From Rhizobium sp. Leaf262 (GTDB taxonomy: Bacteria > Pseudomonadota > Alphaproteobacteria > Rhizobiales > Rhizobiaceae), in assembly GCF_001422245.1 (NCBI RefSeq), contig NZ_LMMM01000007.1, positions 159,869-223,868 on the forward strand: 64,000 bases of DNA. The letters are read 5' to 3'. Shown here piece after piece: positions 19,306 to 27,868 of this stretch. The notes under the pieces were generated by a model. The model was not told where the DNA came from. It saw nothing but the letters and a program-made list of their open reading frames with translations, and did not search any database. Numbering within the stretch: the first letter of the stretch is position 1; each line of letters begins with the position of its first letter. The translations under genes and the position numbers were made by a program.

Positions 19306-22218
19306 ATGACATATATTAGCCTTGCGTTGCGCCGTTTTGGACGTCTTGTGGCCGCAGCGCGCTTCACGCCTCTGTTGTTGCTGTGCGTATTTTTCGCCGC
19401 TGAAGCCCATGCTTTCGAGCCGGTCAAGATTTCCCGCGACGACACCGCGCTCGATCTGACGGCGACGACCGATATCTACGCAAATCAGGGCGAAGCTTTT
19501 CAGGTTTCGACCGCCCCAGGCCCCGATGGCATTCGCCGCCGTATCGAAGTGCGCGCCTCCTCGCCCGCGCATCAGGGTGATTGGGCCGTTTTTGCGCTCG
19601 CCAACGTATCGGAAGAACAGCTGGAGCGCGTGATCGTCGCTCCGCATTTTCGTCTGGTGAATTCCAAGCTGTTCTGGCCCGACCTCGGCTCGCAGCGCAT
19701 CATCGCGATTACGCCGAGTGAGGGCTTTGCGCTGGACCGGCAACCCAGCCCGGATGCGGACGTGTTTCGCATCACGCTGAACCCGGGTGCCGTCATCACC
19801 TTCGTGGCAGAGCTTTCCACACCGCAGCTGCCGCAAATCTATCTGTGGGAACCCGAAGCCTACAAGGACACGATCAACGCGTTCACGCTCTATCGCGGCA
19901 TCGTTCTCGGCATTGCCGGACTTCTGGCGGTTCTTCTGACGATCCTTTTCGTGGTCAAGGGCACCTCCGTTCTGCCCGCATCTGCGGCCCTTTCCTGGGC
20001 CGTTCTGGCATATATCTGCGTCGATTTCGGCTTTCTGGAAAAGCTGATCACCGTTACCTCCAGCGACGAGCGAATATGGCGCGCGGGTGCGGAGGTCGCG
20101 CTCGCTTCCAGTTTTGTGGTTTTCCTGTTCACCTATCTGAACCTGAACCGATGGCACGCGCATCTGGGTTACGCGACATTCGCCTGGATCATCGGGCTCG
20201 GTGCGCTGTTCGGCGTCGCGATCTACGATCCGTCTATCGCATCCGGTATCGCCCGCCTCTCCTTCGCGCTGACGGCGACCGCCGGTATCGTGCTGATCAT
20301 CTATCTCGGTTTCAACCGTTACGACCGCGCCATCCTGCTCGTGCCATCCTGGGCGCTTATTCTGGTTTGGCTGTTCGGAAGCTGGCTGACGGTTACCGGG
20401 CAGTTGGACAATGACATTGTCCAGCCAGCACTTGGCGGTGGTCTCGTCCTCATTGTTCTCCTGATCGGCTTTACCGTCATTCAGCATGCCTTCGCCGGCA
20501 GTGCCTATCAGCAGGGCCTGTTCTCCGATCTGGAACGGCAATCGTTGGCCCTGACGGGTAGCGGCGATACGGTCTGGGACTGGGACGTCACGCGTGACCG
20601 CATCGTGACCACGCCCGACGTCTCGATCAAACTCGGCCTTCATCCCGGCACCATGCATGGCGCTGCGCGCAACTGGTTGCCGCGCCTGCATCCTGACGAT
20701 CGCGACCGGTTCAAGGCCACGCTGGATGTGCTGCTGGACCACCGCAAGGGCCGCCTGAACCACGAATTCCGCATTCGCGCCGAAGACGGGCATTTCCACT
20801 GGCTGCAGATCCGTGCGCGCCCCGTGCTGGGTTCCAACGGCGAAATCATCCGCTGTGTCGGCACGATTACCGACATAACCGAGCAGAAGAACTCAGTCGA
20901 GCGGCTGTTGCAGGATGCACTGAACGACAATCTGACAGGCTTGCCCAACCGACAGGTGTTCCTCGACCGCCTGCAATCGGTTCTCAATCTGGCCCCGGAA
21001 GGCGAAACCGTTCGCCCGACCGTCATGGCCATCGATATCGATCGCTACAAGCTGGTCAATGACACGCTGGGCATTGCCGCTGGCGACAATATTCTGATTG
21101 CGCTGACCCGCCGTCTGCGTCGCCTGCTGAAGCCGCAGGATACATTGGCCCGTCTGTCCGGCGATGAATTCGGACTCATTCTCGTGTCGGAACGCGATCC
21201 TCAGCGCGTGGCGGATTTTGCCGATGCCGTGAACAAAGCAATCATGGTGCCGATCAATTTCGCAAATCGCGAAATCATTCTCACCGCTTCTATTGGTCTG
21301 GTCTCATGGATCGACCAGCAGGAAAATGCGACCGGCCTGTTGAGCGATGCCGAACTGGCCATGTACCGGGCGAAACGGGCGGGCGGCAACCGGGTCGAGC
21401 CGTTCCGTCCTGCCTTCCGCACGTCGGGCACTGACCGTTTGCAGATGGAGAGCGACCTTCGCCGCGCCATCGAGCGCAAAGAACTGTCGCTTGCCTACCA
21501 GCCGATCATCAAACTCGATAATGGCGATCTGGCCGGTTTCGAAGCGTTGATGCGCTGGGAACACCCCAAACGCGGCAACATTCCGCCGAGCGAGTTCATT
21601 CCCGTGGCAGAAGCCTCTGGTCTGATCGAGCCGCTGGGCATGTTTGCGCTGGAGCGGGCAGCAACCGACCTGATGGATTGGCAGCACGCCATCGACAAAC
21701 TGCCGATTTTCATATCGGTGAATATTTCCAGTGCCCAGCTTTTGAACAACGAGCTTTACAATGACGTGCGCAGCATGTTGCAGCGAACGCGTTGCAATCC
21801 GGCACAGCTGAAGCTGGAACTGACCGAATCCATCGTGATGGAAAACCCGGAGCAAGCGCGTCTGGTGCTGGCGAAGCTCAAAGAAACAGGCCTCAGCCTC
21901 GCTCTGGATGATTTCGGCACAGGCTACTCGTCCCTCGCCTACCTCACGCGCTTCCCGTTCGATACGATCAAGCTGGACAAAGCGTTGGTTGCCAATACCA
22001 GCGACAAACGCAACGTGCTGCTGCGCTCCATCATCGCCATGGCGCGCGCATTGGAAATGCAAGTTGTGGCCGAGGGGATCGAGACGCCGGAGGATGCGAC
22101 AGAGCTTGCCCGCATGAACTGTCACTACGGGCAAAGCTTCCTGTTCGGCACACCGGACACGCCGGATGCGGCGCTCCGGCTGCTGCGCGAGCGTTTTCAG
22201 GTGGTCAAGAGAGCCTGA
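19306..22218 (+). CDS. Membrane GGDEF-EAL protein with 7TM-type sensor and PAS domain
   Basis: A 970-aa cyclic di-GMP signalling protein. A signal-like N-terminal helix precedes a beta-rich periplasmic domain (to about 190). A block of about seven TM helices spans roughly residues 195-400, the layout of 7TMR-DISM sensors. A PAS domain follows (about 410-530, DTVWDWDV). GGDEF appears as SGDEF (about 619), which is an accepted active variant, and the EAL motif is FEALMRW (about 745) with DDFGTGYSSLAYL downstream. Both domains could be catalytic. Its end overlaps the convergent metalloprotease-like gene by 22 bases. The start has a weak AGGAT upstream. Confidence 0.93.
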   Translation: MTYISLALRRFGRLVAAARFTPLLLLCVFFAAEAHAFEPVKISRDDTALDLTATTDIYANQGEAFQVSTAPGPDGIRRRIEVRASSPAHQGDWAVFALANVSEEQLERVIVAPHFRLVNSKLFWPDLGSQRIIAITPSEGFALDRQPSPDADVFRITLNPGAVITFVAELSTPQLPQIYLWEPEAYKDTINAFTLYRGIVLGIAGLLAVLLTILFVVKGTSVLPASAALSWAVLAYICVDFGFLEKLITVTSSDERIWRAGAEVALASSFVVFLFTYLNLNRWHAHLGYATFAWIIGLGALFGVAIYDPSIASGIARLSFALTATAGIVLIIYLGFNRYDRAILLVPSWALILVWLFGSWLTVTGQLDNDIVQPALGGGLVLIVLLIGFTVIQHAFAGSAYQQGLFSDLERQSLALTGSGDTVWDWDVTRDRIVTTPDVSIKLGLHPGTMHGAARNWLPRLHPDDRDRFKATLDVLLDHRKGRLNHEFRIRAEDGHFHWLQIRARPVLGSNGEIIRCVGTITDITEQKNSVERLLQDALNDNLTGLPNRQVFLDRLQSVLNLAPEGETVRPTVMAIDIDRYKLVNDTLGIAAGDNILIALTRRLRRLLKPQDTLARLSGDEFGLILVSERDPQRVADFADAVNKAIMVPINFANREIILTASIGLVSWIDQQENATGLLSDAELAMYRAKRAGGNRVEPFRPAFRTSGTDRLQMESDLRRAIERKELSLAYQPIIKLDNGDLAGFEALMRWEHPKRGNIPPSEFIPVAEASGLIEPLGMFALERAATDLMDWQHAIDKLPIFISVNISSAQLLNNELYNDVRSMLQRTRCNPAQLKLELTESIVMENPEQARLVLAKLKETGLSLALDDFGTGYSSLAYLTRFPFDTIKLDKALVANTSDKRNVLLRSIIAMARALEMQVVAEGIETPEDATELARMNCHYGQSFLFGTPDTPDAALRLLRERFQVVKRA

Positions 22219-23333
22219 TTTTGCTCGGCCTGCTGCTGCGGGGCTGGCTGCCAATTCTGCTGCGGGTCTTCCGGCACGCGGCCATGCAGCAGCTTATGCA
22301 GGAACTCCAGCTTTTCCACCACGGCTGGCGTCAGCACGAAGGGATATAGGTCGGCTTCACCCATGCTGCGCTGCATGGAGTTCAGCGCAACGCTGAGAGG
22401 CACCCAGGCGTTGACCAGTTGTTTGGCGCTTCTTGCGTTGTAAGGCTCGAAGGCTACGTCCGTTTCCAGCTCTTCATGTCCCTCAGGCTCGATTGCGATA
22501 CCGAACGCATGCGCGGTTTCCAGCGTATCGACGATGTGGAGGTAGTGCGCAAAGCATTCCGCAAAATCTTCCCACGGGTGGACCGAGGCATAGGAGCTGA
22601 TATAGGTCTGCTGCCAGCCAGGCTGCGGCCCCTGCTCATAATTGCGCTTCAGCGCCTCACCGTAATCTTCACGCTCATCACCAAAAACGGCTCGGCAGGC
22701 TTCCAGCCGGTTTGCATCGCGCACCAGCTTGTTCCAGATGAAGTGGCCGACCTCGTGCCGGAAATGGCCGAGCATGGTGCGGTATGGCTCATTCATATTG
22801 CTTTTGATCTGAGCACGAGTTGCGTCGTCGGATTCGGCTGCACGAATGGCAATCAAGCCTTCATCATGGCCGGTCATGGCCGGGATGATCGAACCGTCAG
22901 GCGCGACTTCGTCGACCAAGAAGTCGAAGACAAGGCCGCCTTCAGGATCGGCGTCGCGGTTGGGATGTGGAAGCCCTAGGCGCAGGATGGAGTAAAAAAG
23001 ATGGCGTTGGGCCTGACTGAGGCTACGCCACTGTTCGATGCCCTCCTGCGTCGAGGCATCCGGCACCAGCCTGTTGTGGCTGCACGCTGGACAAAAGCGA
23101 CTGTCACTTTCAGCAGCCACAGACCAGTTGCAGACATCGTTGACCTCGTTGGCGCAGAACCTGACCTGCCGTTGAGGATTTGCGACCAGCGACCAGTTTG
23201 GTTCGCCCGCCGGCTCGATTGCTTCCATGGAAAGCGTCTCGGGAACGAACACCAGTCGGTGCCCGCACTTCACGCAAGAACGATTGTCGAAATGAACCGG
23301 CTGCCCGCAGGCAGCGCAAGAAAATAGCTGCAT
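22197..23333 (-). CDS. Putative zinc-binding metallopeptidase with N-terminal zinc ribbon
   Basis: A 378-aa cytosolic protein. The N-terminus has two CxxC pairs (SCAACG and SCVKCG) plus further cysteines (FCANE, FCPAC), giving one or two zinc ribbons. The central region holds the metalloprotease motif HEVGH in GHFRHEVGHFIWNKL, and a downstream acidic DFAECFAHYLH that could supply the third ligand. This matches the widespread proteobacterial family annotated as putative zinc-binding peptidase (DUF2248). The tail is rich in Gln and Pro. The start MQLFSCAACG is chosen over a longer frame for domain integrity. The end overlaps the convergent GGDEF-EAL gene. Confidence 0.85.
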   Translation of the reverse strand: MQLFSCAACGQPVHFDNRSCVKCGHRLVFVPETLSMEAIEPAGEPNWSLVANPQRQVRFCANEVNDVCNWSVAAESDSRFCPACSHNRLVPDASTQEGIEQWRSLSQAQRHLFYSILRLGLPHPNRDADPEGGLVFDFLVDEVAPDGSIIPAMTGHDEGLIAIRAAESDDATRAQIKSNMNEPYRTMLGHFRHEVGHFIWNKLVRDANRLEACRAVFGDEREDYGEALKRNYEQGPQPGWQQTYISSYASVHPWEDFAECFAHYLHIVDTLETAHAFGIAIEPEGHEELETDVAFEPYNARSAKQLVNAWVPLSVALNSMQRSMGEADLYPFVLTPAVVEKLEFLHKLLHGRVPEDPQQNWQPAPQQQAEQNQALLTT

Positions 23334-23423
23334 TTCCCGCTCCAGAAGCAAGGCATCCGCCAAGAGAATCTCGCGTCTCTGAATGGTCGGATGCCGGAAA
23401 AAAATGAAAGGACAGAGATGAAA

Positions 23424-23455
23424 AAGCGCATGAGCCGATATCGGCACATGCGCTT
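23424..23455 (-). terminator. Terminator of the csbD gene
   Basis: Nested palindrome: outer stem AAGCGCATG / CATGCGCTT and inner GCCGATATCGGC (23434-23445). Read on the minus strand it is followed by TTTTC, the expected T tract, and it lies 40 bases beyond the csbD stop. Confidence 0.75.
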
Positions 23456-23495
23456 AGGAAGAACTGCCGTTGGCGGGGGACGCCCGGCAGAAAAA

Positions 23496-23687
23496 TTACA
23501 TACGGTCTACGGCGCCCTTTACGGCGTCCTTTGCCTTGCCAGCTGTGGACTGGACCTTGCCCTTGGTTTCCTGAGCTGCGCCTTCAGCGCGCATCTTGTC
23601 GTTACCAGTGGCGGAGCCTACGCTCTTCTTGACCTTGCCTGCAACTTCGTTGGCCTTGCCTGCAACCTTATCGGATGTGCTACCCAT
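23496..23687 (-). CDS. CsbD-family stress protein
   Basis: A 63-aa small hydrophilic protein rich in Gly, Ala, Lys and Glu with the CsbD pattern: [19 protein letters not shown], then [15 protein letters not shown]. CsbD-like proteins are abundant under general or envelope stress and are probably unstructured in solution. It has its own terminator, so it is likely monocistronic. The molecular role is not known. Confidence 0.93.
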   Translation of the reverse strand: MGSTSDKVAGKANEVAGKVKKSVGSATGNDKMRAEGAAQETKGKVQSTAGKAKDAVKGAVDRM

Positions 23688-23780
23688 GATATTTCTCCCT
23701 AGTTTTTAACCAGACTTGGCGCTGGCGACCGAGGTAAAAACGTCAAGAGCAAAGTTTAGTTCCGCTAAATTTTATAGGTC

Positions 23781-24386
23781 TCAAGCATGCCCGACTTCGG
23801 CAGAGAGCATGCGCGGGTCGACCCCGAGCAAGCCGAGGGCACGCTCATACTTGTTATCCAGCGCGCGATCGAAGATCAGATCTTCACTTGCGGGGCAGTT
23901 CAGCCAACCATTGTTGGAAATTTCGTTTTCCAACTGCCCCGGTCCCCAGCCGGCATAACCCAAAAGCATGGTCGCCTTGTCCGGCCCGCGCCCGCTGGAA
24001 ATGGCGCGGACGATATCGAGCGTTGACGTCAGGGAGATGTCGTCGCTGATGGGAATGCTGGAATCACCATTATAGTCGTCCGAGTGCAGGACGAAGCCCC
24101 GGCCCGCTTCGACGGGGCCGCCGCACTGGATGGGGAACTCCCGGGTGCGGTTGGGCAGCATGATGGCATCATTCTGGTCCATCATCTTTAGATGTAGCAA
24201 AACATCGGTGAAGGTGATCTGCTGCGGGCGGTTGATGATGAAGCCCATGGCGCCGTCGCTGGAATGGGCGCAGATATAGACCACCGAACGCTCGAACGAG
24301 CCGCCCTCCAGTCCCGGCATCGCGATCAGAAAGTGGCCGTCCAGGAAGCCACGTTCTTTCTTGTCCATCAGGGTCGAAAAAGTCAC
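23781..24386 (-). CDS. yqgE: YqgE/AlgH family protein
   Basis: A 201-aa cytosolic protein of the UPF0301 (YqgE/AlgH) family. The hallmarks are [19 protein letters not shown] in two parts ([28 protein letters not shown]), [19 protein letters not shown], and the C-terminal [16 protein letters not shown]. AlgH is linked to transcriptional effects in Pseudomonas, but its biochemical role is unsettled. The start is a GTG at 24386 with GGAGG 5 nt upstream; an ATG at 24431 would add 15 residues without a ribosome binding site. It is divergent from the DsbD-like gene at 24546. Confidence 0.93.
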   Translation of the reverse strand: MTFSTLMDKKERGFLDGHFLIAMPGLEGGSFERSVVYICAHSSDGAMGFIINRPQQITFTDVLLHLKMMDQNDAIMLPNRTREFPIQCGGPVEAGRGFVLHSDDYNGDSSIPISDDISLTSTLDIVRAISSGRGPDKATMLLGYAGWGPGQLENEISNNGWLNCPASEDLIFDRALDNKYERALGLLGVDPRMLSAEVGHA

Positions 24387-24545
24387 TGGAGCCTCCGGTC
24401 TGCTGTACTCTGGCGTGAACAGGTACGGCATAGTGGTTGGTCATCGGGCAAGGATGGGGCATAGAGGCCAATCAATCAACCGAAAATGATGACCTGCTCA
24501 AAATCGTAACTGGCCCCTTTTCGGATGTTAGGCTAGACCGAAAGC

Positions 24546-25394
24546 ATGAACGCCAAGCTCTCTCTCTTTCTTCGCGCCCCCGTGCCGCTATTGACAATCA
24601 TACTTGCACTGGCCTCCCCCCCGGTCCCGGCACAGGCCGACATAACGCAGTGGGAGACAAGTGAGGGCGGGCGCATGCGTGTCGTCAGCCTGCCTGCCGA
24701 TGCCAGCGGACGCATCGAAGCCGCTTTGCAGATCGAACTCAAGCCAGGCTGGATCACCTATTGGCGCGAGCCCGGAGAAGCGGGCATCCCCCCGAAAATC
24801 ACCATTGATCCCTCAAGCGGGGCAACGTTGACATCTCTGGACTTTCCCGTTCCCAAACTCATCGAGAATGGCGAGATCAGCGATATCGGCTACGATGCTT
24901 CCGTCAGCCTGCCCTTCGTCCTGCAGGCGCAGCCAGGATCAGACGAGAAAAACGCAAGGTTGACGGCCTTTATCGGCGTGTGTCTGAACATCTGCATTCC
25001 CTTCGAGGCCAGTTTCGAACTGCGCAAGGACCACGGGAAAGCGGCGACGCAGGACGAAACCGAAGCGGTCGCCGCTGCCAAGGTCGCCCTGCCCCATCCG
25101 CCGAATGACGACTTCAAGGTCCAGAATTTCCACATCACGCCAGACAAGACTTTGCTGGGTGTCGAACTGCGTCTGCCCGAAAACGCCCCCAAAGAAACGG
25201 AAATCTTTGTTGCCGGACCCTCGGGCTACGCCTATTTCGAGCCGCAGAACATGGTGCGCGACAAGCGCAAGCTGTCCTTCTACATGAACATCAAGGGCTT
25301 GCCGAAGTCCTACAATCCGCGCGGACAGCACTGGACGATTCTGGTTAAATCCGGTGAGCAGGTGATGGAAGCACCACTGGATTTCCCGGAGTAA
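24546..25394 (+). CDS. DsbD N-terminal-domain-like secreted protein
   Basis: A 282-aa exported protein, with a signal peptide of about 30 residues ending AQA. It matches the periplasmic alpha-domain of the disulfide reductase DsbD/ScsB type, with the conserved GWITYWREPGEAGIPP and GYDASVSLPF blocks and the CLNICIPFEASFEL segment that holds the redox cysteine pair. It lacks the membrane electron-carrier and thioredoxin domains of full DsbD, so it would need a partner such as CcdA. Two genes on lies a peroxiredoxin, which suggests a redox theme. Function beyond domain identity is inference. Confidence 0.85.
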   Translation: MNAKLSLFLRAPVPLLTIILALASPPVPAQADITQWETSEGGRMRVVSLPADASGRIEAALQIELKPGWITYWREPGEAGIPPKITIDPSSGATLTSLDFPVPKLIENGEISDIGYDASVSLPFVLQAQPGSDEKNARLTAFIGVCLNICIPFEASFELRKDHGKAATQDETEAVAAAKVALPHPPNDDFKVQNFHITPDKTLLGVELRLPENAPKETEIFVAGPSGYAYFEPQNMVRDKRKLSFYMNIKGLPKSYNPRGQHWTILVKSGEQVMEAPLDFPE

Positions 25395-25471
25395 GGGCAG
25401 CGGAATCCGTTGACGGCACCGCCAATTCATCCTCTATAGTCGCGCCTGATCATTGCCACAGGAGCGACAGC

Positions 25472-25957
25472 ATGACCATCAAGATCGGCGATAAACTTCC
25501 ATCCGCAACCTTCAAGGAAAAGACACCCGACGGCCCAGTCGAAACCACCACAGATGCCTTGTTCGGCGGCAAGAAAGTGGTTGTCTTCGCCGTTCCCGGC
25601 GCCTTCACACCGACCTGCTCTTTGAACCATTTGCCCGGCTATCTCGAAAACCGCGACGCCATTCTCGCGCGGGGCGTGGATGACATCGCCGTCATTTCAG
25701 TCAATGACTGGCACGTCATGGGCGCATGGGCCCAGTCGTCCGGCGGACAGGGAAAAATCCATTTTCTGGCAGACTGGGACGCCTCCTTCACCAAAGCCCT
25801 TGGTCTCGACGCCGATCTTTCCGCCGGCAGCCTCGGCGTTCGCTCCAAGCGTTACTCCATGCTGGTCGAGGACGGCGTGGTCAAGTCGTTGAACGTCGAA
25901 GACAATCCAGGCCAGGCAACCGTATCGTCGGCTGCAACCATGATCGAACAGCTCTGA
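25472..25957 (+). CDS. Peroxiredoxin, Prx5 type
   Basis: A 161-aa thiol peroxidase of the Prx5/AhpE-like group. The peroxidatic cysteine is C49 in the invariant PGAFTPTCS. No second cysteine is present, so it acts as a 1-Cys enzyme and needs an external thiol such as glutaredoxin or glutathione. GVDDIAVISVNDWHVMGAW and LADWDASFTKALGL are typical Prx5 blocks. The ATG follows AGGAGCGAC. A strong hairpin terminator follows 16 bases after the stop. Confidence 0.95.
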   Translation: MTIKIGDKLPSATFKEKTPDGPVETTTDALFGGKKVVVFAVPGAFTPTCSLNHLPGYLENRDAILARGVDDIAVISVNDWHVMGAWAQSSGGQGKIHFLADWDASFTKALGLDADLSAGSLGVRSKRYSMLVEDGVVKSLNVEDNPGQATVSSAATMIEQL

Positions 25958-25973
25958 TAAAGAGACGTTGAAA

Positions 25974-25996
25974 GCGGGCGGGTTTTTCCCGCCCGC
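25974..25996 (+). terminator. Terminator after the peroxiredoxin gene
   Basis: Nine-base perfect GC stem GCGGGCGGG / CCCGCCCGC with a TTTTT loop, 16 bases after the stop codon. Confidence 0.75.
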
Positions 25997-26075
25997 ATAC
26001 ATTCCACGCACCGTTATTTCCTTTTCCGTTATCCCGCCTTTTTGGTCCTTTACACCACCTTCTTTTTGCCGCAAT

Positions 26076-26090
26076 TGTTATACCATAACA
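26076..26090. promoter_or_regulatory. Palindromic Zur-type operator candidate
   Basis: TGTTATACCATAACA is a perfect inverted repeat (TGTTAT, three central bases, ATAACA) 32 bases upstream of the micro-ORF that opens the metal-transporter operon. A second, weaker half-site pair (GTAACAATATAACAT) follows directly. Sequences of the TGTTAT/ATAACA type are bound by the Fur-family zinc regulator Zur in alphaproteobacteria. Identity of the regulator is inferred from the downstream genes. Confidence 0.6.
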
Positions 26091-26121
26091 GTAACAATAT
26101 AACATTATTGTGAGCAGATAG

Positions 26122-26244
26122 ATGCTGCATCGACTTTCGCTTTCGCACCTGCTTCGTCAGTCGGTGCCCTCCCGCCTCGCCATCGCTTTGCTCATTCTTT
26201 CACCGCTCTGGCTCGCCATATATTGGGCGGTTCTGCTGCCATGA
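26122..26244 (+). CDS. Small membrane protein (40 aa) leading the metal ABC operon
   Basis: A 40-codon frame starting ATG CTG CAT and ending in a TGA that overlaps the ATG of the transporter ATPase (ATGA). The product has a basic N-terminus (MLHRLSLSHLLRQSVPSR) and one predicted TM helix (LAIALLILSPLWLAIYWAVL, residues 19-38). GAG about 10 nt upstream is a weak ribosome binding site. The overlap, its place right after the operator and a credible TM helix support a real gene. It could be a transporter accessory subunit or only a translational-coupling leader. I do not recognise a family. Confidence 0.55.
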   Translation: MLHRLSLSHLLRQSVPSRLAIALLILSPLWLAIYWAVLLP

Positions 26245-26984
26245 CGGATGCCGCTTTTCTTTCGATCGACAATCTTACGGTCGCCTATGATCGGCATCCT
26301 GCCGTACATCATGTCTCGGGCCGTTTCGAACAGGGCAGCCTGACAGCCATTGCCGGGCCCAATGGCGCGGGCAAATCGACGCTATTGAAAGCCATCATCG
26401 GCGATATCAGGCCATCGGAAGGTCGCATCATGCACGATCTCGGCAAGGCCGAGATCGGCTATCTTCCGCAGGCCGCCGACATCAACAGACGCTTCCCCAT
26501 TTCCGTGCTGGACACGGTGCTTCTGGGTGCCTGGAAAATTGCCGGGGCCTTTGGCGGCATCGACAAGCACCATGAGAGACGCGCCGAGGCAGCACTGGCG
26601 ACGGTCGGGCTGGGCGGCTTCGAACGCCGTTCGATTGGCGCATTGTCCGCTGGCCAGTTCCAGCGGGTGCTATTTGCCCGCCTGTTGATGCAGGATGCCC
26701 GCCTGATCCTTCTCGATGAGCCGTTTACGGCCATCGATGCCCGTACGACACGCGATCTACTCGCGATTGTCGACCGATGGCATGCGGAGGGCCGCACCGT
26801 GATTGCCGTCCTGCACGACTTCGACCAGGTGCGCAGGCATTTTCCCGATACCCTGCTGATTGCCAGGGAGCTAATCGCCTGGGGCCCGACGCAACAGGCC
26901 ATGTCCCCGGTCAATCTCCTGCGCGCCCGCATCATGGCCGAGCGGTGGGACGACAAAAGCGAAGTGTGTGAGCCCGCAGCATGA
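26241..26984 (+). CDS. Zinc-type metal ABC transporter ATPase (AztA-like)
   Basis: A 247-aa ATP-binding subunit of a cluster-9 (ZnuC/TroB/AztA) importer. Walker A is GPNGAGKST (about 37-45), the signature is LSAGQFQR, Walker B is LILLDEPFTAID, and the H-loop is AVLHDFDQV. The C-terminus with IAWGPTQQAMSPVNLLRAR fits AztA better than the shorter ZnuC of enterobacteria. It overlaps the micro-ORF upstream and the permease downstream, each by 4 bases (ATGA), so the subunits are translationally coupled. Zinc as substrate is inferred from the family, the operator and the binding-protein ligands. Confidence 0.92.
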   Translation: MTDAAFLSIDNLTVAYDRHPAVHHVSGRFEQGSLTAIAGPNGAGKSTLLKAIIGDIRPSEGRIMHDLGKAEIGYLPQAADINRRFPISVLDTVLLGAWKIAGAFGGIDKHHERRAEAALATVGLGGFERRSIGALSAGQFQRVLFARLLMQDARLILLDEPFTAIDARTTRDLLAIVDRWHAEGRTVIAVLHDFDQVRRHFPDTLLIARELIAWGPTQQAMSPVNLLRARIMAERWDDKSEVCEPAA

Positions 26985-27853
26985 CCGCCTATGATCTCTT
27001 CATCGCACCATTTCAGGATTACGGGTTCATGCGCCGGGCACTGGTTGCGTGCTTATGCCTTGCGGCGGGGGCAAGCCCGATCGGCGTGTTCCTGATGTTA
27101 CGGCGCATGAGCCTGATGGGCGATGCGCTGAGCCATGCCATCCTGCCGGGAGCCGCCATCGGTTATCTCATCGCCGGGTCACTCTCGCTGACGGCCATGG
27201 GTTTTGGCGGATTGATCGCCGGGCTTTCCGTCGCATTGCTCTCCGGTATCGTCAGCCGCATCACACCGTTGCAGGAGGATGCGAGTTTTGCCAGCTTCTA
27301 CCTCGCATCGCTGGCGCTCGGCGTGCTGATCGTGTCTCTGCGCGGTTCCAATGTCGATCTTCTGCACGTGCTGTTCGGCACCATTCTGGCCATCGATTCG
27401 TTCGCGCTTTACCAGATCGGCATCATCACCTCTCTCACCCTCGTCGTTCTTGCCATCATTTACCGCCCTCTTGTCACGGAATGCTTCGACCCCGGCTTTC
27501 TTCGGGCGGTTGGCGGGCGCGGGCCGGCATATCACGTCCTTTTTCTCATCCTCGTGGTCATCAATCTGGTGGCAAGCTTTCAGGCTCTGGGCACGCTGAT
27601 GGCGGTGGGACTGATGATGCTGCCTGCCGCCATTGCGCAATTGTGGACGCGCAGCCTGCCTTCCATGTTGATGCTGGCCGCACTCAGTGCTGCCGTCTCC
27701 GGCTATCTGGGGCTGGTGGTGTCCTACCATCTCGAGCTGGCTTCCGGCCCGACCATCATCATGGCCGCGACCCTGCTTTACGGACTGTCCATTCTGGCCG
27801 CGCCTGCGGGGCTGGCCGGACGCTATTTCACCCGCCCGCATCTGAAGGGCTAA
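26981..27853 (+). CDS. Zinc-type metal ABC transporter permease (AztB-like)
   Basis: A 290-aa inner-membrane permease with eight or so TM helices. Family landmarks are MLRRMSLMGDALSHAILPGAAIGYL (in parts: MLRRMSLMGDALSH, AILPGAAIGYL) near the N-terminus and the ABC-coupling region FQALGTLMAVGLMMLPAAIAQLW toward the C-terminus. It matches the ABC-3 family (ZnuB, TroC, AztB). It overlaps the ATPase gene by 4 bases and precedes the binding-protein gene by 15. Confidence 0.93.
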   Translation: MTAYDLFIAPFQDYGFMRRALVACLCLAAGASPIGVFLMLRRMSLMGDALSHAILPGAAIGYLIAGSLSLTAMGFGGLIAGLSVALLSGIVSRITPLQEDASFASFYLASLALGVLIVSLRGSNVDLLHVLFGTILAIDSFALYQIGIITSLTLVVLAIIYRPLVTECFDPGFLRAVGGRGPAYHVLFLILVVINLVASFQALGTLMAVGLMMLPAAIAQLWTRSLPSMLMLAALSAAVSGYLGLVVSYHLELASGPTIIMAATLLYGLSILAAPAGLAGRYFTRPHLKG

Positions 27854-27868
27854 CACCGGAGACCTGCC

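Noticed and set aside
19192-20799. Open frame of over 500 codons on the minus strand in the GGDEF-EAL gene
   Set aside because: Composition-driven antisense frame; sequence is Arg/Gln/Asp-rich without family resemblance.
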